Counted from the stretch's first letter, positions 1 through 8,192 are shown. The stretch: DNA of 22,929 nucleotides from an uncultured Eggerthella sp. (GCA_900548955.1 URMQ01000013.1:1-22929); one strand, 5' to 3'. Notes: generated by a model not told the origin, from the sequence alone. Numbers and translations are program-made.

Positions 1-1
1 A

Positions 2-223
2 GTAAGTGATGGTAGATATAATTCTTTGGCTGGGACAACATTTATACGTGACAGGTATAGTTGGGGAAGCCTTAGTTATGCTCCATCTAATGCTTATGGT
101 AAATATGAGGTTGATTACACTTTACCGGTAATAGGAGGAACTAAGACACACACATTAATGGTAAGTATCAAACCAACTTTTTCTGGTGGTGTTGTCAAAG
201 TTACATTGGGATCTAATATTTAA
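2..223 (+). CDS. C-terminal part of an unrecognised protein (5' truncated by window edge)
   Basis: The frame is open from the left edge and ends with TAA at 221-223, so this is the last 73 codons of a longer gene. The visible part is rich in Gly, Ser, Thr, Tyr and Val with alternating hydrophobic residues and no long hydrophobic segment. This resembles a beta-rich secreted or surface domain, but I recognise no family. A TTG at 26 could be an internal start, but the frame continues upstream without a stop, so a truncated gene is more likely. The DNA is about 32% G+C over the first 360 bases (hand count), clearly lower than the rod-shape operon next door. It is convergent with that operon. It may be acquired DNA, or a join made during assembly. 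Confidence 0.5.
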   Translation, partial: VSDGRYNSLAGTTFIRDRYSWGSLSYAPSNAYGKYEVDYTLPVIGGTKTHTLMVSIKPTFSGGVVKVTLGSNI

Positions 224-343
224 AATTGTAGTTTATAAATTACATACACTATACTGGCACATAGCAATCTGATTTTAGCTTAATAAAAAGGCTTTAAGTG
301 TTTTGAATCATTAAGTTTCATTTAAAATTAAATTGATATGGAT

Positions 344-388
344 AAGGATTGAGGCCTATAGTCTAAAGGTGTTAATCCTTTTCTTTTT
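344..388 (+). terminator. Possible terminator between convergent genes
   Basis: AAGGATT (344-350) is complementary to AATCCTT (374-380), and the second arm runs directly into TTCTTTTT on the plus strand. The loop is long (23 nt) and the stem A/T-rich, so it is weak. It would serve the partial plus-strand gene. On the minus strand the hairpin is not followed by a clear T run. Confidence 0.35.
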
Positions 389-1454
389 AAATTTTTTTCT
401 TTCGGGCTCCTGGCTTCATAGATGACAAAATAGTCTTCCCTGCTGAAGTTGCTACAGGACCAAGTGCATCCAAGGCGCCAGTGGCTACTTTTCGTGCTAT
501 AGGACCCACCTTTTCACCAACAGAACGCAGCGTTGGCTGGCTCTGCGCAAACGTTACCACTTTAGCTGTTTCGTTAGTTGCCTTGCCCGCCAAAGCCACC
601 AATCCAGCAACACTTCCGCCACCTTCGAAGTATTCAATAGCAGCTCGCCCAATGGCTTGAGTACCCAAATATCCCATAGTGCCTTTCACTGCCCAGCCAA
701 GTGCTGGCACAAGTCCTGCAAGCTGACGAGAAATACTACGGAAAATAAAGGCGTTTACTAATACTCCTAAAAGCTCCACTACGCGCTCTGGCCCCAACGG
801 TTGACCGTACGCAGCGGCAATTTGCAAGATCATCTTAATTTGATTTGCCGTCATCAACGGCATATCGGCACCAGGAACAAACACCACTACACCAATACCA
901 GCATTCTGCAGTGATGTCGTAGAAATAGCATCATAGGCAAGAGGTCTACGCACAAAAGGATAGGCGATAGAAAACGCGAGCTTCTTATCAGCATCAACAG
1001 CGGCAACAATCCATCTGCCTATTTTGTCGGCAAGTTCCCCTTTTAATTCTTCATCAAATGCAGCATCCTGCAAAAAGACCACGTCGTCTTCAGGTAGTGG
1101 ATTGCCCGACTGCTTGGCAAGGGCGATAACCTCTTCGCCATTTTCTGCAACTACCAAAACAGGAGTTCCTTGATTGCGGAACGATGAAGCAATAGCCCCA
1201 ACCGATTCATTCTTTGATGCCGCAATAATGGTTAAGTCACATGAAAGTGCCGTATCGGGGGCTTGAGTAGGAAAATAGCTCACCATGACACGAGAATTAA
1301 GCGACTCGCTATTAAAGCCTGCGCGAACAAACACCTGAAAATCGGGTGTTGCAGTTTCGTCAATCAAAATATTGACCGACACAGGAATAGAACTGGCTCG
1401 TTCGATATCAAGAGCAGCTGAGAGTACTGCGGGTAAATCGACTGGAAGCTTCAC
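387..1454 (-). CDS. DUF697 (YcjF-type) protein, last gene of the rod-shape operon
   Basis: This is a 355-residue protein starting at GTG (1454), with a GGGG ribosome-binding stretch about 8 nt upstream. Residues about 185-275 match the DUF697 pattern: an amphipathic region around VPGADMPLMTANQIKMI, then AAAYGQPL and a Gly/Ala-rich hydrophobic stretch with ALGWAVKGTMGYLGTQAIGRAA. DUF697 is usually fused to Era-like GTPases or found in YcjF-type membrane proteins. Here the first half has an alpha/beta look (DLTIIAASKNES near 73, PVLVVAENGEE near 98), with no P-loop GxxxxGKS and no clean NKxD, so any GTPase ancestry is degenerate. The C-terminus is basic (ARKKKI). It starts 16 nt after rodA ends, which places it in the mre/rod transcription unit. 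Function is unknown; a link to cell-envelope assembly is inferred from position. Confidence 0.75.
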   Translation of the reverse strand: MKLPVDLPAVLSAALDIERASSIPVSVNILIDETATPDFQVFVRAGFNSESLNSRVMVSYFPTQAPDTALSCDLTIIAASKNESVGAIASSFRNQGTPVLVVAENGEEVIALAKQSGNPLPEDDVVFLQDAAFDEELKGELADKIGRWIVAAVDADKKLAFSIAYPFVRRPLAYDAISTTSLQNAGIGVVVFVPGADMPLMTANQIKMILQIAAAYGQPLGPERVVELLGVLVNAFIFRSISRQLAGLVPALGWAVKGTMGYLGTQAIGRAAIEYFEGGGSVAGLVALAGKATNETAKVVTFAQSQPTLRSVGEKVGPIARKVATGALDALGPVATSAGKTILSSMKPGARKKKI

Positions 1455-1470
1455 GGAGGTCCCCTTTCAC

Positions 1471-2655
1471 TTAGCGACCATTATGAACCCAAACTGAATT
1501 AATTAAACCGAGCATCATGAAGTTTACGATCATAAATGATGAACCATAACTGACAAAAGGAAGCGGGATGCCGGTGATCGGCATAAGTCCACACGTCATG
1601 CCAATATTTTCCAATATCTGGAAAAGCCACATACCCACAACGCACACAACAATAATAGTGCCAAACAAATCGCCCGAGTTTCTTGCAATAGTGATTGAAC
1701 AAACAATTAAACCAATATAGAAAGCGATAAGAACCAAAGCGCCAATAAAACCGAATTCTTCTGCTAATACACAAAAGACAAAGTCTGTTGGCGCTTCAGG
1801 CAAGAAGCCTAAAGACGACTGAGTGGCTTGCATAAATCCTTTACCAAACAAGCCGCCACTACCAATTGCAATCATAGCTTGCTGTAGGTTATATCCATCA
1901 CCTGAAGTGTCATGAGTGGGGTCCAAAAATACTGTCAGACGAGACATTTGATAGTCTTTAAGCAAAACATCGCTACCAGCAAGCTGGTCTAACACGGGGT
2001 CAATTAATAAAATAGCAGCAACCAGCACCACCAAAACGCCTACTGTTCCCGCAATAAAACGCCAATCGGCACCACCAATAATGAGCGCGAATCCCGCAAT
2101 CATCAAATACACCAAACCCGTACCAAGGTCTGGCTGAGTCATAACACACACAAAAGGCACTGCCATGATAAGAAGTGCTTTGATGTATTCCCGCAGATCA
2201 TTTAATCGTCCGCCATAGCGAGCCATAACTGATGCCGCCAGCAAAACTACTGTGACTTTAGCAAATTCGCCTGGCTGCAGCTGAATACCAATATTGATCC
2301 ACGATTGACCACCATTAACCTCAACACCAATTCCAGGAATATGCGGAGATAACAGAAGAACAATATTAACGACAAGAAATACCGTTGTATATCCCGAAAG
2401 TACGTGATAGTCCACCCGAGTAAGCGCAGCAAAAAGAACCATACCCACGCCCACACCCATGAGTTGTCTGGTAAAGCTATAGTCAGGGTCGGACGAGGTG
2501 GCAGAAAATTGCACTAACAAGCCATAGAAAACTAAAGCAAGAATGAAGAAGATAAAGGGCGGGTTAATATACTTAAACCGACGAGGCTTAAACGCTTTCG
2601 CGACAGAAGGATCCTGCGGGCGAACAGAACTGATTTCATTCATCATCTGCGACAT
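1471..2655 (-). CDS. rodA: RodA, SEDS-family peptidoglycan glycosyltransferase
   Basis: RodA polymerises lipid II into glycan strands during lateral wall growth, working with PBP2. The protein has 394 residues and about ten hydrophobic segments after a short cytoplasmic N-terminus. SEDS signatures are present: NGGQSWINIGIQLQPGEFAK (114-133; most family members have QPSE, here QPGE), TQPDLGTG (173-180), PEAPTDFVF (286-294) with the conserved Asp at 291, EEFGFIG (299-305), and the C-terminal GIPLPFVSYGSSFM (362-375). The ATG at 2655 has AGGTG 5 nt upstream, within and just after the mrdA stop (gap 8 nt), so translation is probably coupled. FtsW is the alternative, but the mre/PBP2 context argues strongly for RodA. 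Confidence 0.95.
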   Translation of the reverse strand: MSQMMNEISSVRPQDPSVAKAFKPRRFKYINPPFIFFILALVFYGLLVQFSATSSDPDYSFTRQLMGVGVGMVLFAALTRVDYHVLSGYTTVFLVVNIVLLLSPHIPGIGVEVNGGQSWINIGIQLQPGEFAKVTVVLLAASVMARYGGRLNDLREYIKALLIMAVPFVCVMTQPDLGTGLVYLMIAGFALIIGGADWRFIAGTVGVLVVLVAAILLIDPVLDQLAGSDVLLKDYQMSRLTVFLDPTHDTSGDGYNLQQAMIAIGSGGLFGKGFMQATQSSLGFLPEAPTDFVFCVLAEEFGFIGALVLIAFYIGLIVCSITIARNSGDLFGTIIVVCVVGMWLFQILENIGMTCGLMPITGIPLPFVSYGSSFMIVNFMMLGLINSVWVHNGR

Positions 2656-2663
2656 CTGAACAC

Positions 2664-4793
2664 CTATTCCTCTGTCTCTTCATCCGAATTATCTTCTTCG
2701 TCGTCACTCGGAGCTTCTTGCCCCCCAACAGATCCTGCGGCAATAGGAGTTATCTGTTGGTCAAACGTACCTTCCGAGCAACGAATTGCTGCATCCATAA
2801 TGCGTGCTGCAATAGGGGAACCCGTGGTACCACCGCTGCCGCCTTCTTCCAAGCAGAGCGCCAAGGCGAACTTAGGCTGTTCATAAGGAGCATAGCAAGA
2901 AAACCATGCCATGTCCTGTTTGCCAGCAACCTCTGCCGTACCCGTCTTAGCGGCAGCGCTCCATGAATACTGTCCAAAGTCAGCTGCAACACTAGAGTTT
3001 TCCGTTGCAACACCATGAAGAGCATCCTGCATTACTGCTAAGAGGGACGGATCCACTTCAGGGTGATAATCTTCTATTGTTTCAAATGATAAAACCGTCT
3101 CACCCAATGAATTTTTAACTTCTTTGAGCAAATGAGGGCGCAAAAGCCTGCCCGTAGCAACGGCGGCATAAGCACGAGCTACCTGAATAGGAGTTACCAG
3201 TACATAACCCTGACCAATAACCATATTTGACATATCACCCGGCAGCCACTGCGCTTCTTCAGGAACATCCTTGAAATATTCTTGTTTCCATTGAGGAGTA
3301 GGAATACGGCCCTCTGCTTCACCCGACAAATCGATATGAGTCGAAGCCGCATAGCCAAATTCCTTAATAAAGTCCTGCATCGCTTCATTACCAAGAGTGC
3401 CACGCGCATTATAAAAATCTTTTGCGATTTCATAAAATACCGTGTCGCACGATTCAATAACACCTTCACGAAACGTAATAGGACCATGACCTGTTTCTAA
3501 CCAACAGTCCTGAGGGAATTCATCGCCAAATCCTGTCCAGGTACCCGTACAATCCCAGGTACGTTTAGTATCAGCAAAACCATAAGTCAAACCCGCCAAG
3601 CCAGTAAACGCCTTAAAACACGATGCTGCAGGATAGGTACCAGCAATAGCACGGTTCATTAAAGGATAGTGAGATTCTTCAGTTTGGTATGCATCCCACG
3701 TATCTTGAGAAATGCCGCCAATGAAGCGCTCTGGTTCATAGGTGGGATAATTCGACATGGCAACAATGCCGCCTGTTTCCACATCAATAACAACACACGA
3801 CGCTGCAGTACCCGTACCACCTGTTACTGCTTCTTGTAAAGCAAGATCTGCCACATATTGAACACGCGCATCGATAGTCAAATACACATCGTTGCCCTTA
3901 GCGGGATCTGTTTCGGCTACTACCTGTTGAATAACTCCCGTAGCATCGGTTACTAAAATACGCTGGCCATGATCTCCGGCAATAAGCGCGTCATAGGTCT
4001 GTTCAACGCCACTTTTTCCTACCGCATCGCCACTTTCAATATCACGACCTTCAGCAGCATTCTTTAAATCTTCTTCCGAAGCTGTGCCGGTATAGCCCAA
4101 AACATGCGCTGCCAATGCAGCATAAGGATAGCTTCTTGTGGTACGAACCTGAGTGGTAACCCCAGGGAAAGCATCGCGATGTTCAGAAATGTAGGCAATA
4201 TCACGAAGCTTTACATCACTTGCCACCACACGTTGACTCTGAGCGCCCGATGAAGAGTCCAGAATACGCGAACGAACAACTTCATAAGGAATTCCCAACA
4301 ACGACGAAAGACGAAGAAGAACATCGGGATTATCAACTACGTCCGCATCCGCCAAAACAGTTTGTACCTGGCGATTGGCCACCAGGGCAACGCCTTGCGA
4401 ATCGTAAATAACCCCACGAGGTGCGGGGGTATTGACCGTAGTATAGAGATTATTCTGCGCTTCTTCGCTATAAGAAGCGCTATTGAGAACCTGCAAACCA
4501 AACAAGCGCACTGCCAGAGCACTAAAAACTCCTGCAGCAATAACCCCTACCGCAACAAAACGGCTTCGTAGCCCTTCCCCGCTGATTGAAGATCCTCCGA
4601 AGGAAGCTCCCGATCCTGAAGAAACTGAAGTTTTAGGGGTTTCTGCGGCAATACCCACTGAAGTAACAGACTTCACACGCATACGACTGCTCGTTCTGGC
4701 ATGAGAAGACTGAGAACGAACACGAAAAATAACAACAGCAAGAACGCCGAGCACCACAAGTGCAGCTATGGTTGTCAGAATAGCTGAAAGCAT
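2664..4793 (-). CDS. mrdA: Penicillin-binding protein 2 (class B transpeptidase of the elongasome)
   Basis: This D,D-transpeptidase cross-links peptidoglycan made by RodA. With the ATG at 4793 the protein has 709 residues and starts 16 nt after mreD ends; an upstream in-frame ATG at 4850 would overlap mreD by 41 nt and lacks a ribosome-binding site. The order is: a first membrane segment at about 1-24, a Ser/Arg-rich linker to about 75, a second membrane segment (about 79-100), the dimerisation region starting TPAPRGVIYD, then the transpeptidase domain. Catalytic motifs: SCFK (391-394, the nucleophile Ser; the usual form is STFK), SCD (448-450, the SxN equivalent, Asp being common in PBP2), KTG (616-618). 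The last 16 residues are almost all acidic. Two N-terminal membrane segments are unusual, since PBP2 normally has one. Confidence 0.93.
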   Translation of the reverse strand: MLSAILTTIAALVVLGVLAVVIFRVRSQSSHARTSSRMRVKSVTSVGIAAETPKTSVSSGSGASFGGSSISGEGLRSRFVAVGVIAAGVFSALAVRLFGLQVLNSASYSEEAQNNLYTTVNTPAPRGVIYDSQGVALVANRQVQTVLADADVVDNPDVLLRLSSLLGIPYEVVRSRILDSSSGAQSQRVVASDVKLRDIAYISEHRDAFPGVTTQVRTTRSYPYAALAAHVLGYTGTASEEDLKNAAEGRDIESGDAVGKSGVEQTYDALIAGDHGQRILVTDATGVIQQVVAETDPAKGNDVYLTIDARVQYVADLALQEAVTGGTGTAASCVVIDVETGGIVAMSNYPTYEPERFIGGISQDTWDAYQTEESHYPLMNRAIAGTYPAASCFKAFTGLAGLTYGFADTKRTWDCTGTWTGFGDEFPQDCWLETGHGPITFREGVIESCDTVFYEIAKDFYNARGTLGNEAMQDFIKEFGYAASTHIDLSGEAEGRIPTPQWKQEYFKDVPEEAQWLPGDMSNMVIGQGYVLVTPIQVARAYAAVATGRLLRPHLLKEVKNSLGETVLSFETIEDYHPEVDPSLLAVMQDALHGVATENSSVAADFGQYSWSAAAKTGTAEVAGKQDMAWFSCYAPYEQPKFALALCLEEGGSGGTTGSPIAARIMDAAIRCSEGTFDQQITPIAAGSVGGQEAPSDDEEDNSDEETEE

Positions 4794-4809
4794 AAAGCGA
4801 TCACAAACC

Positions 4810-5337
4810 TTAGCGGAAACCGCCGCCGCCAGATACCTTCCACGCATCATTTACAGGCTGCGCAAAAGGCAAGCGCCTCATGACAACAAACAATATTGCA
4901 GCGATTACCACATTAAACACCGTCAAGGGGATGACGCGCTGCAAGAACAATTCAATAAATCCACCCTGATATCCTGCAATAAGCAAGATAATCATAAACA
5001 GCAACTCAAAAACAAAAATAGCTGCCGCAAAGGCAATGATAGGCATAGCAATATTCGAATCGTCAAGCACTTCAAAAGCACGAGACAATACAAACGTAAT
5101 TACCAGTAGCAACAACGAACTTAGCCCGACAGGCGTTTGCGACAATAGATCAGAAATAAGCCCCAAAACAAACGCATATACGTACGTAGAATCAGGCCTG
5201 CGCACTATAGCCAAAACCAAAACAAATGCCACAATAAAATTCGGCACCACTGAAAAAATGGTTAGAATAGGGGCAAATATTACCTGTATTACTACAATAA
5301 TTGCAGAGCATATGAGAGGAAGCATCCATTCGCGCAT
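4810..5337 (-). CDS. mreD: MreD, rod-shape membrane protein
   Basis: MreD is a small integral membrane partner of MreC in the elongasome. I chose the ATG at 5337, giving 175 residues and a hydrophobic start (MREWMLPLICSAIIVVIQ). This lies just after the mreC stop (5342-5344), with AAGGAAG about 12 nt upstream, and matches the usual MreD length. Starts further upstream (up to 5448) would overlap mreC by about 100 nt and add a charged tail atypical of the family. Five to six hydrophobic segments are visible. The stretch VYAFVLGLISDLLSQTPVGLSSL (about 54-76) matches the conserved MreD region with G-x-x-x-D. The end runs to 16 nt before mrdA. Confidence 0.88.
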   Translation of the reverse strand: MREWMLPLICSAIIVVIQVIFAPILTIFSVVPNFIVAFVLVLAIVRRPDSTYVYAFVLGLISDLLSQTPVGLSSLLLLVITFVLSRAFEVLDDSNIAMPIIAFAAAIFVFELLFMIILLIAGYQGGFIELFLQRVIPLTVFNVVIAAILFVVMRRLPFAQPVNDAWKVSGGGGFR

Positions 5338-5341
5338 ACTA

Positions 5342-6373
5342 TCACTCGCTTCCTTCATCCGTTGTGTCCGAATCAGAATCCGATGAGTCATTTCCTGAGT
5401 CATCGCCATTTTCCTGCGAATCTTGCGTTGTGGCTGGTGCGGGAACATTTCCTAACAGCACTTCAGGACCTACCGCCGACACAACTGCATTAGCCGCAGC
5501 CTGATCATCGTCAGCAGCACCTTCATTGCTCATACCAAGCACTACAAGAACTTCACTTATGTTGGCAAATGAAGCGTTTGGTGTAATAACAATAGTACGA
5601 GTAGCATCGCCTTGGCGCTGTTCTACCTTAGATACCGTACCAACAACTAAACCACGGAAATAACCGCCGCCCAAACCAGAAGTAATTACCGCTTCTCCCT
5701 CTTTTACTTCAACACCTTCATCAACACCCTCAAGGTACAAAACCCCTTCAACCGAGCCCGATAAAATGCCTTCCGCACGGGAAGATTGCAGCATTACCGC
5801 AACGCCACTTTGGGCATCGTTGAGTAAACGCACCTGAGAAGAATAGGTGCTCACTGAAATAACCTGACCAATTACACCTGTCGATCCCATAACAGGCAGA
5901 CCTTCGGTAACACCAGAAGCAGAACCTGCATCGATAGTAATAATGCGATTATAAGAATCGGAAGAGTAGCCCGTTACCCGTGCTGCAACCGAAGTAAAAC
6001 CATACGCATCATGCAAACCAATAAGCGCTTCAAGACGAGTGGCTTCCTGACGATATTCTTCCAGTTCGACCACCATCTGGCTCAACGTCGCATTACTTTC
6101 TCGAAGTTGATTGAGCGTTTGGCCATCAGCAGTTAAATCTTCAATTGATGTTGTTGCTGATGCAGCCAAAGAACTACTTGCAGCCCCTATTGATGAGAGA
6201 GGCGAAGACAACGCTGATGTTGAATCTTGTATTGTATGGAGAGGACCTTCGTCCCCTTCGCGCACATAAACAACGACCAAAACTAACGAAACTACCAGCA
6301 AAATAACCAGTAGTATCGTTGCGTTAAATTGGCCACCGAATGGGATGCGTTTATCGTTCAGGTTCAGGGCCAT
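5342..6373 (-). CDS. mreC: MreC, rod-shape determining protein
   Basis: MreC is the bitopic scaffold linking MreB to the periplasmic-side wall enzymes. The 343-residue protein has a cytoplasmic N-terminus, one membrane segment (about 19-36), a coiled-coil stretch (about 78-118, with LRESNATLSQMVVELEEYRQEATRLEALIGL spread through it), and the two-lobed beta domain with RVTGYSSDSYNRIITIDAGS, GLPVM, GVIGQV and SGLGGGYFRGLVVGTV. The family usually ends soon after this. Here there is an extra tail (about 285-343) that becomes Asp/Ser/Glu-rich and ends TTDEGSE. AGGAGA lies about 12 nt before the ATG. It is 16 nt downstream of mreB. Confidence 0.94.
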   Translation of the reverse strand: MALNLNDKRIPFGGQFNATILLVILLVVSLVLVVVYVREGDEGPLHTIQDSTSALSSPLSSIGAASSSLAASATTSIEDLTADGQTLNQLRESNATLSQMVVELEEYRQEATRLEALIGLHDAYGFTSVAARVTGYSSDSYNRIITIDAGSASGVTEGLPVMGSTGVIGQVISVSTYSSQVRLLNDAQSGVAVMLQSSRAEGILSGSVEGVLYLEGVDEGVEVKEGEAVITSGLGGGYFRGLVVGTVSKVEQRQGDATRTIVITPNASFANISEVLVVLGMSNEGAADDDQAAANAVVSAVGPEVLLGNVPAPATTQDSQENGDDSGNDSSDSDSDTTDEGSE

Positions 6374-6389
6374 TGTATGCGAAGTTCTC

Positions 6390-7445
6390 CTACTTTGATC
6401 TCATAAGTATTTGCTTAAGTGCTGTTGGAGTTTCTAATACTCTCAAACAACCCGTTACTACATTGGTGAGTGCTGTTTCACTGGTCCAAACAGGAATTTC
6501 AAGCTGTTGCGAGAAATAACGATCCAGACCGTTCAGCAAGCCACCGCCGCCCGTGAGCAAGATACCATTCGAAATAATGTCAGAAGCCAAATCTGGATTG
6601 GTCTTCTTAAACGTTTCTTTGATATGTACTACCATTTCGTCAATGGGAGCCTGAAGTGCATCACGAACATCTTCGGATTGAATAGTAACCTCTTTCGGCT
6701 GTTCAGTTAGCACATCCTGTCCAGAGATAATCATGTCGCGTTCACGACCATCCTCAAAGGGCAGAATAGAACCTATTTTAATCTTGATAACTTCCGCCGT
6801 GCGTTCGCCAATCTTAATTCCAAGAAGATCACGCAAATGCATCGCAATTGCTTCATCTAAACGATTACCTGCAAGGCGCAGCGATGAAGAAGTAACGATA
6901 CCACCCAAAGAAATAACAGCAACTTCTGTAGTACCACCGCCAATATCTACAACCATAGAACCAGTAGGCTCAGTGACGGGCAGATCTGCGCCCATTGCTG
7001 CTGCCATAGGCTCTTCAATCAGGTATGCCTGACGAGCTCCCGCTTGGATAGTTGCCTCAAATACGGCGCGCTTTTCAACAGAAGTAGCACCGCAAGGAAT
7101 ACAAACAACGATGCGAGGTTTGGGCTGCCAAGGATAGCGACGAGGTGCCGCCTTATTAATGAAGGCAGAAATCATAGCCTCGGTAACATCATAGTCAGCA
7201 ATAACACCATCATGAAGAGGATGTTCAGCAGAAAACGTATCGGGAGTATGGTTGATCATGTTTTTAGCTTCATGACCAACAGCTAATACGCGATGAGTAC
7301 TCCGCTCAATAGCAACAACCGAAGGTTCGTTAATAACAATACCCTGACCAGTTATGGCAACAAGGGTATTAGCCGTACCCAAATCGATTGCCATATCGTA
7401 TGAATTAGACGAAGTGGCGTTCTGTATAAAATCAAGGAAAGACAT
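6390..7445 (-). CDS. mreB: MreB, actin-like rod-shape protein
   Basis: MreB forms membrane-associated filaments that orient lateral wall synthesis. The protein has 351 residues. Actin-fold signatures are clear: DLGTANT (21-27, phosphate 1), the segment with IEEPMAAAMGA, VDIGGGTTEVAVISLGG (phosphate 2) and GILLTGGGGLLNGLDR (adenosine motif). The N-terminus MSFLDFIQ is amphipathic, as expected for membrane contact. The ATG at 7445 has AAGGA 6 nt upstream. It is the first gene of mreB-mreC-mreD-mrdA-rodA-DUF697 and is separated from ndk by a strong hairpin, so it probably has its own promoter in 7446-7560. I saw no convincing -35/-10 pair there. Confidence 0.97.
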   Translation of the reverse strand: MSFLDFIQNATSSNSYDMAIDLGTANTLVAITGQGIVINEPSVVAIERSTHRVLAVGHEAKNMINHTPDTFSAEHPLHDGVIADYDVTEAMISAFINKAAPRRYPWQPKPRIVVCIPCGATSVEKRAVFEATIQAGARQAYLIEEPMAAAMGADLPVTEPTGSMVVDIGGGTTEVAVISLGGIVTSSSLRLAGNRLDEAIAMHLRDLLGIKIGERTAEVIKIKIGSILPFEDGRERDMIISGQDVLTEQPKEVTIQSEDVRDALQAPIDEMVVHIKETFKKTNPDLASDIISNGILLTGGGGLLNGLDRYFSQQLEIPVWTSETALTNVVTGCLRVLETPTALKQILMRSK

Positions 7446-7560
7446 GCATCATCCTTAAAACTATCTGCGAGCAATCGTAAACATGAATTTTACCATACTG
7501 CTTAATTCCTGTATTCAAACAAGAATTTAACAACCAATAATTAACAGCTCTCCTACACAC

Positions 7561-7591
7561 TACGAGCCCTAGCATACCGCCAGGGCTCGTA
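7561..7591 (-). terminator. Hairpin after ndk, likely terminator
   Basis: A perfect 10-bp stem (7561-7570 with 7582-7591, arms TACGAGCCCT and AGGGCTCGTA) encloses an 11-nt loop. It lies 30 nt beyond the ndk stop and ahead of mreB. There is no strong T run after it on the minus strand, so termination could be partial or Rho-assisted. Confidence 0.55.
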
Positions 7592-7620
7592 AAACACACG
7601 CTTATTTTAAAAATTCGTGC

Positions 7621-8025
7621 TTACTTAAAGAAAATACCAATCTCACGTTCTGCAGATTCAACAGAGTCTGAACCGTGAATTACATTTTCGTCCATAATCA
7701 AACCAAAATCGCCGCGGATGGTGCCAGGAGCAGCTTCTGCAGGATTGGTTGCGCCCATAAGAGAGCGACACTTCTTTACAGCACCTTCGCCAGAAACAAC
7801 CATCTTTACAACAGGACCAGAAGTGATATAGGAAATCAGACCATCATAGAATGGCTTGCCTTCATGCTCTGCATAGTTTGCAGCAGCCTGCTCAGGGGTA
7901 ACCATACCCATTTCCATACGTTCGATCGTAAGGCCAGCGCGTTCAAAACGAGTAACGATTTCGCCGATGTGGCCATTGCGAACGCCGTCAGGCTTGATCA
8001 TGCTGTAGGTCTTTTCGATTGCCAT
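7621..8025 (-). CDS. ndk: Nucleoside diphosphate kinase
   Basis: This enzyme transfers the gamma phosphate between nucleoside di- and triphosphates through a phosphohistidine. The protein has 134 residues, normal for bacterial Ndk. Recognisable parts are the start MAIEKTYSMIKPDGV, the Kpn-loop region ATNPAEAAPGTIRGDFG (92-108), and the active-site signature NVIHGSDSVESA with the catalytic His at 117. The ATG at 8025 is preceded by AAAGGA at proper spacing. The frame is open up to 8136, but the extra 37 residues have no family counterpart and fall in the leader. It appears to be a single-gene unit between a candidate promoter (8165-8192) and the hairpin at 7561-7591. Confidence 0.95.
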   Translation of the reverse strand: MAIEKTYSMIKPDGVRNGHIGEIVTRFERAGLTIERMEMGMVTPEQAAANYAEHEGKPFYDGLISYITSGPVVKMVVSGEGAVKKCRSLMGATNPAEAAPGTIRGDFGLIMDENVIHGSDSVESAEREIGIFFK

Positions 8026-8064
8026 ACTTTGTTCCTTTCGTAGGTAAAAATCATTGTTATGAAA

Positions 8065-8139
8065 CAGGACAGATTGTCTCAGGTCCTGGATCTTTCTTAC
8101 TAAACGCACACCAACGCTGTAAACGTACACCAACATTGC
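8065..8139 (-). repeat. ndk leader with hairpin and tandem 19-bp near-repeat
   Basis: Two adjacent 19-bp units (8102-8120 and 8121-8139) differ at about 4 positions and share AAACG.ACACCAAC on the plus strand. Nearer ndk, CAGGAC (8065-8070) pairs with GTCCTG (8083-8088); an alternative small stem GACA/TGTC overlaps it. These lie in the inferred untranslated leader of ndk. Any regulatory role is speculative. Confidence 0.4.
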
Positions 8140-8164
8140 GTGCTTCCAGTACCACTATTGCCCA

Positions 8165-8192
8165 ATTTTACGAAGTTATTACCTCTAGGCAA
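8165..8192 (-). promoter_or_regulatory. Candidate sigma-70-type promoter for ndk
   Basis: Read on the minus strand: TTGCCT (8187-8192), a 16-nt spacer, then TAAAAT (8165-8170). A start near 8158 would give a leader of about 130 nt before the ndk ATG at 8025. No other gene lies in 8026-8278. Confidence 0.4.

Noticed and set aside
4794..4850. Upstream start of PBP2 overlapping mreD
   Set aside because: There is no ribosome-binding site before 4850, the overlap would be 41 nt, and the ATG at 4793 begins directly with the membrane segment.
7446..7560. mreB promoter
   Set aside because: Hexamers such as TTGAAT and TAAAAT occur, but at 20-nt spacing; none was good enough to list, although a promoter here is expected.
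8026..8136. N-terminal extension of Ndk by 37 residues
   Set aside because: The frame is open, but the added residues have no counterpart in the family, and the ATG at 8025 has a good ribosome-binding site and the standard Ndk start.
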